Shown piece after piece: positions 36,297-45,954 of a stretch of DNA of 64,000 nucleotides. The translations under genes were made by a program, and so were the position numbers. A model generated the notes under the pieces. It was not told the DNA's origin. It made no database searches and saw only the letters and a program-made list of their open reading frames with translations. Positions within the stretch are counted from its first letter, which is position 1. Each line of letters opens with the position of its first letter. The DNA is from Icerya purchasi. Taxonomy: Eukaryota > Arthropoda > Insecta > Hemiptera > Monophlebidae. The stretch spans positions 508,916,815-508,980,814 of the forward strand of contig CM077115.1 in assembly GCA_039619475.1 (NCBI GenBank), given 5' to 3'.

Positions 36297-38184
36297 GTCG
36301 GAGGCAAGACCTAAATTTTATGTGGGCAAGGTACATTTTGCGAGGCCCTCTAGTGGCGCAAAGAGACAGATTTTATAAAATAAAGAACAGTTGCAACTGT
36401 CCAATTTTTATTCATAAAAATGCAAACTATATTCTTTGACAAAAAATGAAAAAAAGAGTGAATTAAAGAAACAGAAATTTCCTACGTTTAGCCTTACTGA
36501 ATTCGTTAATAGCAGAAATCTACTTCAATAGATAAAACTGCCAAAGCTGAAAGTCTTTCCTGACTCGTTGTACTTCTTAAAGGTATTGTTAGCAAAATTC
36601 GAATGACTATGTAAATATTTGGGTAAATTTCTTTCAAGCTATTCTTTGTTATGTATTGCAGCAGATGTAAAATCTTTAATGAAGTTGGGTAAATTTGTGA
36701 GCATTGTTATTAATTCTTCATACAATTCTTAAGGTTGGAAGTCGTTGCTCTCACCTACTCGCAAGACAGTGTATAAATCTTGACAGTTTTTTAATAATTG
36801 CTCTTTAGGAATATACTTTTTAACTTGTTTAGATCATAGAGAAAACTAAAATTTTCAAAATGTTGATTGAAAGATATAAATCTTGAATCCAAATTACTTA
36901 TTATAGAATCAATTATGGTGTTAAAAAAATCTGTTTCATACCGTCTATTAGGTGACTGTACAGGTTGATCGCCGCCTTCATAATCGCCCATTCTTTTCTT
37001 CTTTTTGGCTACTCTTTTATTTTTAAAGTCTTTTGGCAGATCATAACTGCTCTTCTCAATAAATTGACGAGCATCAGACAAGCATTTTTTGAATCCAGTT
37101 TGTCGGTATATTCTTTGACCCAGTCACAAAATGTACACAAATGATGTTCAAGAGCAATGCTTAAATGGACTTGTACAGATTTCTCATACCATACATGTAA
37201 TGTTATGAGAAATTCTAAACTGAGAATTTTGTTTAAAACTGAACCACAATCACTGAGTGCTTCAGATTGTTCAGTTTGATTTTTTAAACTTTTGATGCAT
37301 TCAATAATGTCATCAAATTGCAATAATACAGCCTTCATTGCTTCGATTCTGCTTTCCCACCTTGTATCTGATACTTCATAGTAAGCTTTAGATTAATGTT
37401 TAATATTCGAGTTTTAACTCCACCAGTTACGCCCGTCATATTTGCACCATTGTTGTATCCTTGGCTACGACAGCTTTGAATATTTAAGCCATTTTTTTTT
37501 GGAGCTCCCCCGGTATTGCATTAGTTAAATATTCTCTAGAGGTCTTAGTGACAGCAAGAAATTCGATAAAGTTTTCTTCTGTTGTGCCGGTTGATGTATT
37601 ACAAAATCTTAAGATGACTGACATTTATTCAACTCCACTACAGTCTCTAGCGCAGTCGAGCAAAAAAGATCGATATTTTGCCTCTTTTTTATCCTACGAA
37701 TCACTTCATCGATAACTATTTTTGACATTAATATAATCAATTCATTCTGAATATCGTGACTTAAATGATGGCGTGCGAATTGTTTGTCACTGATGCGTTT
37801 CATGTGTTCCCGTAACATAGGATCAAATTTGAATATCAATTTAAATAAGTCCATGAAGTTACCAGAATTTCTGGTGTCGTCGTCTGTCTTGAGAGATTTT
37901 CTGCGACCTCTAAATGCCAGTCTGGTTATAATTATGTTTCAAAAATTGTGCATATGTAATAAAAATTGTGCATATGTAATAAAAATTGAAATTGAAATAA
38001 ATTGAAAAAAAAAGTTTGATAGTTCGGAGAGTTGCTAATTATATTTATCGTTATGAGTAAAATATTTTGGTCGTGATCGCAGCTTTCAAGTATCTAATGC
38101 ATAAATCTTTGAGACACGAGGCCCCTTGAACCGCGTGGCAGTGGGTGGTCGCCCACATCGCCCACGCCTTACGCCGCTTCTGGC
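36297..38184 (-). mobile_element. hAT DNA transposon remnant with 8-bp TSD
   Basis: A 1.9-kb element. The right end, read inward, is GCCAGAAGCGGCGTAAGGCG and the left end GTCGGAGGCAAGACC, diverged terminal repeats that agree at most of the first nine positions. TTTGATTA occurs at 36289-36296 and 38185-38192, an exact 8-bp duplication typical of hAT elements. It encodes a broken transposase on the minus strand. It is shorter than usual for this DUF4371-type group because the N-terminal zinc-finger region and part of the catalytic region are missing. A 20-bp unit is doubled at 37941-37980. Confidence 0.82.
36480..37925 (-). pseudogene. hAT transposase (DUF4371/ZMYM1-like), degenerate
   Basis: Minus-strand segments in order: an LAFRG-like start, IFKFDPMLREHMKRI, LSHDIQNELIILMSKIV (DUF4371 core), CRSQGYNNGANMTG near 37470 (the usual RGQ.YD.A.NM motif, with its Asp changed to Asn), SDTRWESRIEAMKAV near 37340, a helical region, and the C-terminal dimerisation segment LRSTTSQERLSALAVLSIE near 36540. 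These features identify hAT transposases related to zinc finger MYM-type 1. At least four frameshifts or stops and an apparent deletion before the dimerisation segment make it inactive. Confidence 0.85.
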
Positions 38185-38192
38185 TTTGATTA

Positions 38193-39719
38193 TAACGGAA
38201 CCGTGAAATTAAGCTCTTTTCGTAATGTTTACGGTGCCTAAATGGGGATTTGAAGATTATGGCGTACCGTCGCGCTTTGTTGATCCGCCTTTACTCGGAT
38301 CGGTAATGATTTTTGCGGTATTATGTGTTCAACTGTCGAAAATATTAAGTACCCGTAACTACTAAGCTACGATGGTGTATATTTCTAGATTGTCAAAGTC
38401 ATTGAACTTTCGGATAACTGTTTACGGCACGCTAAGCGCTATGTGCTATATAGCTTTGGCGCTTGATGGGACTCTAACTGCTTTTCAAACATCCCGTGTT
38501 TATTCTTCCTTAATTATTTGTAGGCTGATTCCTCTATCCGTTTGTACTGTGGGTTCTGTAATTACAGATGTGGCCATGGTATGGGACAGCTAACTCCTTT
38601 TAACCTTCGGCAATGTCATTCCTTTTCTTTTCAGGATGCATATGTTTGGCATTTATCGACACGTTGATTATCATTGTTTCTCCATCCTTGGTATAGCGTT
38701 CTTCGTCAGATTCCATTCCTTGTGGCTCCTAGTTGCTGCTATCTACACGCGTTGATGGGGGTAATCGTCTATTATTGGCAAGCCCAGGGGAAAACCGAAA
38801 CAAGAAAAAAAAAAAAGACTGTCAAAATTACGAGTTTGTTTGCACAGCTCGTCTTTATAATGATATGGTGTGTGTAAAATATCGAAGTAGCCGGTCTAGA
38901 CTTTTTAAAAAAGGTGTATCATTTTTGAGGATGTACACATGTATGTTTAAAAAAAATTCAGGCTGGCTATTTTTAGGAATATACGACGCTGTGTTTAACT
39001 AATTCTAGGTAAAAGTAGCGCGAACATACTTTATATTGTATCAAATTAAGCGAACGAATAAAATTTTTTTGTTTTTTGTTGCGCTTGCTTTGTAGAAGAA
39101 AAAGAAGAAATAGTATCTTTAAACAATATCAAACGTTGTCAGTAGGAAGGGAAACTAACGAAGCTCGTCTTGAAATAGTATGACAATTAAAAATTGCATG
39201 TCCATGGGACGCGTCATGATCGAGCCCGATAGTTAAAACCGCAGCAGCAAGAATATGCGATATATAAGGGGTTTTGTTAGGAATCGCTGTGCTTAGACGC
39301 TAGAGTTGTTTTTTTAATTATAACTGACTTTTATTTTAATCGACTTGGAAAAAGAGGAGGGCCTTAATTGCACATTTTTTTTCTTTTACTATTCGCTCGC
39401 CTTTTGATGATTTACATGGCGATATCAATGATCACTAGCGCGGCAAATGGCAGCCTCTTATAGGAACACAGCGGTAGTCATTAAAGTGACCTGGAAAAGG
39501 GAATTCTGTTTAATGGTCATTAACGGAACAAACGAGTGTTATGAATTTGCGGAACCTCGACGTTTTGCATCGCTGACGGAAGTAGTGCGTCTTGACAACC
39601 GGTATTATAGAATGTAGTATTTAAACTATATTATAATCGTTGAAAAGTATGCGTAGTAAAAGTTGCAAAATGAAATTGTATTTTAGGAAAGAAAAGGCCG
39701 AGTTTAACATAGGAAAAAA
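38193..39719. other. Noncoding stretch, one ambiguous coding-like patch
   Basis: A plus-strand ORF at 38372-38593 and a following patch to about 38900 contain several Cys and His residues in different frames, but no motif I can place. The rest shows nothing recognisable. Confidence 0.4.
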
Positions 39720-39724
39720 AGTAA

Positions 39725-40800
39725 TTTAAATTGCGGAGTTACTTACAGACATTTACTCTTAAACAACATTATTCAACGGAGTCGGCATTAAGACCCGCAT
39801 TTAATATTTCTGATATTTTCCTTGTAGAACATGAGTACTGCTCGTTCAGAGTATGGTTCTTTAATTATTGCGGATTTAGTAGTACCGACTCTGATGCGCG
39901 TTCAGGAATAATCATTATGTACCGGTGTTAGATAACTATTACAGCGCATTAAATATTTAAAGTTGATTACTGAAGCGTTGGGGTATTTCCTGTTTTAAGG
40001 AAACAATTTTATATCACAATTTTTATTTAAAAACAAACAAACAAGATTCAAGGGGAAAACAGATATTTTTCAAGGTTCTTTAACGACATTTTTAAATTTT
40101 ATTTATTCCCAGTTGAACAATGATTTAATGCAGGTTCCTCAAAATAACTCGCATTAAAGCCAATAATTTCCTCCTAGTTACTGATTCCTTACAATCGTTA
40201 GACGACACGATTAAAAGACAAAAAAAAAAAAAAATCCTAACAGTACTTATGCATCAAATGGACAGTCACGTGTCGCTGCTGTGGGTTCCTGGATACATCG
40301 GAGCTCTTGGTAATGGTCGACCGAGCAGCATGTTCTGCCTTGTTCTCACCAATGGCAGAAGACGCGGAGCTACCGTCATCGATGGCACATGCATTCTTAA
40401 AGACGTGTGAGAAAACCAGTGTGACTAGGCAGTTACTACGATAGCATTTTTAAAAATCATCAAGTACAATCATGAAGGAACATCACGATAATTCTCAGCG
40501 AATCGGCCACATCGCCACCTCCCGTAAACCTATAATTGTCAAAACGTCGCCTCCGGATATGTGTCTCTTATGCGGCTGCCGTACAAGTGTACACCGACCA
40601 TTTCGTACATACTCCTCAACGTTACGAAAACAATTTGGCCTAGCAAGAAATACGGAGGAGATACTTTCAAATCCTCCAACTTCCATCACCAGGGTTCTTT
40701 GTTAGAACGCGCGGTTTAACCCGGCAGATTTAAATTACCCCCATGTAAATATGCAGTAGTTACTCTCAGCATATGCGGGGGAAATATAAAAAAAAAAAAC
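39725..40800 (+). pseudogene. I-like non-LTR fragment (family C, copy 2), internally deleted
   Basis: From about 40185 the plus strand matches the RNase H and C-terminus of the I-like copy at 54990-57870: LLVTDSLQSL (acidic motif), LLWVPGYIGALGN (GNEKVD equivalent damaged), then IGHIATS, a Cys/His tail (CLLCGCRTSVH), and NPPTSITRVL. An A-run, ACAAAAC and related 3' sequence follow at 40788-40805. Upstream, 39731-39930 reads an ORF weakly like the endonuclease middle region (VEHEYCSFR, then a DSDARSGI segment), which would imply a deletion of the whole RT. The upstream part is tentative. Confidence 0.6.
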
Positions 40801-41012
40801 AAAACCTGCAGGCTCAAATGTACCTGTTAGTCTGCTGAGCTGTGTGATTGGAGGGCTCTTGCTAAGGTTTTTTTTTTTTCTTTCAGTTTGCAAGATAAAA
40901 ACGACGAGTAAATTGCTACGATCCGGAAAGCTCGAGTAATTTCTTGAAACTTTGCGTACGGGCTACCAAAAATACGTATATGAAGCAAAATGATACGAAT
41001 TATAAAAAAAGA

Positions 41013-41189
41013 TTTATTTTTTTTTTAAGAATAAGTTGTGGGTCTCACAGATATGCCCGTTGTGTGAGTGCCCAACACTCTTATCAACGTTTATTATAAT
41101 AGATATATAGTACACAAATTACAACTACTTAGCTTATTTCGTAACTAACTATAATAATAAACTTAGTATTATGCATATTAAAGTAATAG

Positions 41190-41190
<1 letters not shown>
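41013..41190 (-). mobile_element. Family F 3' UTR fragment
   Basis: The reverse complement of this segment matches the 3' UTR of the family F element that ends at 53815, including AGAGTGTTGGGCACTCACAC, AACGGGCAT, TGAGACCCACA and the upstream AATAAACGTT and AAATTACAACTA blocks. T-rich sequence at 41013-41027 is the A-rich tail. It is a very short 5'-truncated copy with no coding sequence. A (TA)n array at 41191-41231 adjoins its 5' side. Confidence 0.8.
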
Positions 41191-41234
<44 letters not shown>

Positions 41235-41342
41235 TTATGCTCACCGGTGAAGTGTAATAAATTTAATTGTTCCCGGAAGCTGAAAGAATCGTCAAAATTA
41301 AAAAGTATCATTAAACATGTAAAGCTTTCACAGTGATTACTC

Positions 41343-41444
41343 ATAATAAATAATTTTCGGAAACAACTGTGTTTTAAAAAGTATTTATTTAAGCGAATAA
41401 ATATCTTTTAAAACATATAGCTGTTTCCGAAAATTATTTATTAT
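41343..41444. repeat. 102-bp palindrome
   Basis: The arms start ATAATAAATAATTTTCGG and match perfectly for 23 bp, then with a few substitutions to a short centre near 41394. It would form a long hairpin. It is unrelated in sequence to the palindrome at 34326, but similar in size and AT content. Both may be tiny palindromic MITEs. No TSD was identified. Confidence 0.85.
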
Positions 41445-42594
41445 AAAAAGAATCATTTTAAGAAGTTCTTTACTTTACTTAGAATACCTTTTAAAAATGA
41501 TTTCACGCTTGTTTTTACGTGAAATCGTTTCAACGATTGGCAGTATTTGTTATTGGAGCGAGTGTTGTTTAAAGAGAAAACGGATCTGCAGTCGGCCAAG
41601 ATGAATAAGCTTACAAGGAAGAATTGCGGATCGGTAGTTTTAAGCAGCGAGTAACGAAATGGAAATCGCGAAAGAAAACGAGGAAAGAAAAACACGTTCC
41701 TCGGGTATATAAATTTCTGCGATAAATTAAAGAATATTTCGCGAAAGCGGCGGGAAAAAATATAGTCTCGGTCGCTAAAAGACAAAAAACGGTTGCAGTA
41801 AAGAAGGAAAGTTGGACTTTTTTGACGACTTAACTCTCCAAGCACGTTTTCCGGGCAACAGGTATCACGATATAATCGAATTCAACTGCTGCAAACGTGT
41901 GACGAATGAATAGCGCCGTTCTAAACGAGCTCAGTTGTTAACTCGAGTCTCGAGATTTTATCTTTCGTGGCCCGTTTTCTTGACTCGCAGCTGGCTGAGA
42001 GAGAATTACACACCGAAATGCCTTTCTTAAATTTCAGTAACGAAACTGTTTCTTCGATCGTGCCGAGGATTTAGTCATGTTCGGATTTCGTTATGTTCGG
42101 ATTTCGTTATATTCTGATTTAGTCATGTTCGGATTTAGTCATGCCGAATTGCGCGCACACATTATAACGAATATCATCGGCATTTTTATAAACGGTTACA
42201 CCTGCCAGCCGTCTCCGCTACAAATTCATCAGCTGTGCATGGTCGCAAAGAGAAAATCCTTCAAACGGTATTTTTTTTTATCGTTTCTTCTTCGATATTG
42301 TTTTTTCCACGCTGCTACAATAGATTACTCTGTTTTTGAAGGATTCCGGGAAAATTAGTTGACTACATCTCAGGTAAGGCAAGTTCTTTTCCCGGTACAG
42401 TAAAAAGAACCGCAGTTCGATTACCGAGGAAATTGAAACGTAAGCTTCTTTGCTGACTGCTAATTCAATTTTGACTTCTAAAATACAGATTAGTTACTTA
42501 GTAAACAATTTCTTTAATAATACTCGTTTCTTTTTTCAACTATTTGCGCAGAAATTTTATCGTTCTTACTGGCTTTACCGCTGCCACAATATAA
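41445..42594. other. Noncoding stretch, nothing recognised
   Basis: Contains a minus-strand ORF of 130 codons (41453-41845) without a domain, and four nearby occurrences of a TTCGGATTTCGTTAT or TTCGGATTTAGTCAT motif at about 42070-42145 forming a short degenerate tandem repeat. No gene was recognised. Confidence 0.45.
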
Positions 42595-43190
42595 TTTTTT
42601 TTTTTTTTTTTTTTTTTTCTCGTAATGCCGTGCACTTCTACTGTGGTCAAATGCACCAGCTATTAAGATATGATTAAATTAAGCTGTAGATATTATTTTG
42701 TTTGAGGAAAGATAGTGTTTGTCTGATTTCATGGGGATCATCAGATAAGGTAGTTTGGATAGTAGTAGGAGGATAGATTGAATATTGGGTGCAGTCGGAG
42801 AGGATATGCTCTATTGTTAGAGGACTTTGACCACAGTATCGGTGGAACGTCGGCACGATGCAAGAGGTGCTTGTGCGTTAGTGCTGCATATGCGCAGTCT
42901 TGTTAAAACAACGTCGTCACGTCTTGATGCCATGATGATGTTCCAAGGCGCAGTAGTAGGCTTGACTCTTCTCAGCTTATTTGCAAGCGACAATTCCTCC
43001 CAGGAACGGCTCCATTATAGCTGAAACTGGGTTTTTGTAACTTTGTAAAGATCTTTCCTCGCAACTGCAACCGATAATAATGTGGATTTCCCTATTGCTT
43101 GTTTCGCAGCTAAGTCGGCTGTGGTGTTTCCGCTTATCTTTGAATATCCTGGTAGCCAACATATATCCCTAATTGTAATTATTACTATCA
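42595..43190 (-). pseudogene. RNase H-type non-LTR element 3' end (family D, copy 1)
   Basis: Poly-T at 42595-42618 is the tail. The minus strand reads the end of RNase H (ICWLPGYSKISGNTTADLAA, with the His of the usual GH replaced by Tyr), an NKLRRVKP segment, DVVLTRLRI, and in another frame CGQSPLTIEHILSDCTQY and FLKQNNIYSLI before the stop. This completes the family D C-terminal layout seen in copies 2 and 3. Frameshifts separate the pieces. The 5' break lies at an ATT microsatellite (43190-43255). Confidence 0.8.
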
Positions 43191-43343
43191 TTATTACTAC
43201 TAATAATATTATAATTATCATTACTATTATTATTGTTATTATTTATTTATTTTCTCGATAATGATGCACAGTTAAGGCTGAGAGCGAATCGTGCCCAGGG
43301 GTACTGAATAGCCCGAAGCGAGATGATGTGTAAATCTTACAAG

Positions 43344-43495
43344 TCCTCTGAACGTAATATCCTGTGTACGTTCAGCTATTAAAGCTGAATTTTCCTACCC
43401 CATATAATGCTATATCTTAGCTTTGCCGTCTTCAAAGGTGGGTTTCTAATGTAGTCCAATTGTCCCGGGGCCCTTGGTTAGCCAACTCCCCTCCC

Positions 43496-43519
<24 letters not shown>
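43344..43519 (+). mobile_element. Family A, 176-bp copy with perfect 12-bp TSD
   Basis: Starts at SSERNILYVQ-equivalent codons of ORF2 and keeps only the last residues, the 3' UTR and a long A run. The closest relative here is the minus-strand copy at 49801-51030, with which it shares CGTAATATCCTGT, GTTCAGCT, TAAAGCTGAATT and CTATATCTTAGCTTTGCCGT. An internal deletion is evident near 43430. AAATCTTACAAG flanks it exactly (43332-43343 and 43520-43531). This is a textbook 5'-truncated insertion. Confidence 0.9.
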
Positions 43520-43528
<9 letters not shown>

Positions 43529-43739
43529 AAGAAGAGCCAGGTTAAATTTGGACATTAACGAAGAATTTGAAAGCGGCGTTTCATCAAAAAATGGCTTGAC
43601 CGTGTTTCAGCTCAGTTACAAACTGCAGAAAAGTGTTGATATATTTTGAATAGATAAAAAAGTGTTTGGAAAATTATTTAAATCGTAAAAAAAAAAACGT
43701 ATATTTGTTTTGTTCTTTCCTTTGAATGTTGAAACAAGA

Positions 43740-44600
43740 TTTTTTTCCCCTTCACGTCTAGAAATGACTATATAGAGTCATTTACTAGATTTTAATGTTA
43801 ATAAGATCGTGAATTTCAAGATCTGCCCATCAATCGATCTCGAATTTATTTATCGAATAATCACGCTCTGTCAATAATGTTCCTTCTTTTCAATCTAAAA
43901 ACTTGGGCCGGTTGTTGTAGTAAATTCGTTGCAAGAGCGTTTTCATTTCAACCTCGACAGATGAGTTTTAGCTGCCAGCTTTATTTCTTCTGTAACATAT
44001 TTCACTTGTAAATCTTGATGTAGTGCTTGGTTGGAAACATACTGCGGTGCTCCTGATCAGTGGATCGTAGCAACTTATTTTGATAGCGTTGTATCCTATT
44101 CCCATAATACTTTTGGAAGCGCATCCCCATAATTCAGCTGCGTACAACCATTTCAGTTTTAGTACCATGTGCTAGCAATATTTTATTCACAATATGTAAT
44201 TGAAAACGCGGTTCAAGCAACCCCAATGAAGCTGCCTTGTTTTTAGATTAGGTTCCGTTATTTTTGTCTGATATGATGAAACCATGTAAGTGTTTCATCT
44301 AGGTGTACTCCAAGATATTTTACGGATGAATGTGTTTGTATTTGCTTGTTATTTAACGGATATATAATATTAGAATTTAAATATTGGCTTACAGTGCGAA
44401 GATGACAATTATTTTTGGGAAGAAGAAGCTTCGTCAACGGCGCTATTGTACAGACTGTCAAGGTGAGTAGCATTATTTCATGAAATCCATCCTTTGGCAA
44501 ACTTATCTCCGTTCTGGTGAGAAAAAATGTACCGCCTCCCTTTTTCAAATAATCGGCGACACCGTCTGTTGAGTTTAAGATCATTAATAGCCAGAGTACC
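43740..44600 (-). pseudogene. Jockey-clade ORF2 C-terminus (family B, copy 2)
   Basis: The minus strand reads the thumb (VKYLGVHLDETLTWFHHI), decayed connection sequence, the LWGCASKS block typical of jockey, VSNQALHQDLQVKYVTEEIK, THLSRLK and a closing RLKRRNI segment near 43870 before a stop. 3' UTR sequence continues to about 43740, where a short A run follows GAAGGGG. Jockey proteins end in just this way and have no RNase H. There are frameshifts at several points. The part above 44400 is less certain. Confidence 0.8.
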
Positions 44601-44817
44601 AACTCCTTAGTAAATTAAATAATCTTGACCTAAAGAGCAAATGTATTTGCAATTTCTTATGATATAAAACCGTAAACGACATTTATTAAATGATTCCATT
44701 TGAAAAAAAACATAGACAACTAGTATCGCGATAAATTTGATTAAATTCACATTCAAAACAGTAATGAATCAAAGTTATTTCTACTTCGATAACAATTGTT
44801 CCATCTAATGTTGGATT

Positions 44818-45275
44818 GAACTGAAACTGGAACTCAGAATCAGACCCCTGAGATGCTACGTTTTCTCCATCCTACTGTATGGTTGTGAGTGCTGGACACT
44901 AGACTCAACTTTAGGAAAAAAAATCAGCGCTTTTGAGATGTACTGCTACCGACGTGCCCTGAAAGTACCATGGTCATAAAAAGTAAAGAATATTGAAATA
45001 CTTAATAGACTGGGAAAGAACCTTGAACTACTACGAACCATCAAAAAACGGAAACTACAATACTTGGGACATATCTTAAGAGGATCTAGGCATACCACTC
45101 TAAAAATACTACTTGAGGGTAAATCGAGAGGTAGACGTCAAATTTCATGGATGGATAATCTTAACAACTGGTTCAACTGTTCCTCATTAGAACTTTTCCG
45201 AACAGCTGTTGATAGAAATAAATTCCAATTGTGGATCGCCAACCTTCGAGACGGAGACGGCGGATGAAGAAGAAG
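44818..45275 (+). mobile_element. RTE-like element 3' end with 11-bp TSD (family H, copy 1)
   Basis: Plus strand: LRCYVFSILLYGCECWTLDS, ISAFEMYCYRRALKVPW, LQYLGHILRG, LLEGKSRGRRQISWMDNL and LWIANLRDGDGG before the stop at about 45267, the C-terminal module of RTE-like RT proteins, with one stop after VPWS. The tail is GAAGAAGAA, not poly-A. AATGTTGGATT flanks it exactly at 44807-44817 and 45276-45286. It is a 458-bp 5'-truncated copy, lying beside the jockey remnant. Confidence 0.88.
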
Positions 45276-45570
45276 AATGTTGGATTCCTCTGCATCATCC
45301 AAAATAAGCGAAATTTCCCATAGCATTTTGAAAATAACGTGGTCAACATCCAATTATAATAGTTTATTCTGTATGGGATGCAAATTTTTTATTTTATTTT
45401 CGATAATAACAACAGTATTCTTTATTTTCTAAATTCTGCTCATAAAAGTAGGCAATGTGTGATCTAGAAATTTTATTCCGATTTAACAATAGCCGAAAAT
45501 GATGAAATATAATACCGCAAACGTGCAATTACTAATATTAGTCTAATCGTGGCGGTCAATTTATCACATT

Positions 45571-45670
45571 TTATATACATTTATACACATTTATACACAT
45601 TTATACACATTTATACACATTTATACACATTTATACACATTTGTACACATTTATACACATTTGAACAAAT
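45571..45670 (+). repeat. 10-bp tandem repeat, about ten units
   Basis: TTATACACAT repeated in register: seven exact units, two with one change (TTATATACAT, TTGTACACAT) and a degenerate last unit. The high identity suggests recent expansion. No function is implied. Confidence 0.97.
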
Positions 45671-45954
45671 CTATACGCAGATTATAATACTACACCGCTT
45701 CAATACTGAAAATTGAATTTAACGCTATAAATCAAAAGGGGCGGACAAAATTCAAATGCCGTAAAAATCGGAAAAGCAGCTACAATTTAAAGCACAAGAT
45801 GAAAAAGTACTATACACTTTTACATTCGCGAAAATTCGGCCATGTACAATTTTACGAGATTATTTAAGAATAACCACAACGACGTTTTTTAAATATGTTG
45901 ATAATTCATTATTTTCGAAATGAATAAACACAAATAAATTTACATCTGTTAATC

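Noticed and set aside
45560..45680. A CRISPR-like or regulatory array
   Set aside because: Contiguous 10-bp units with no spacers; it is a simple minisatellite.
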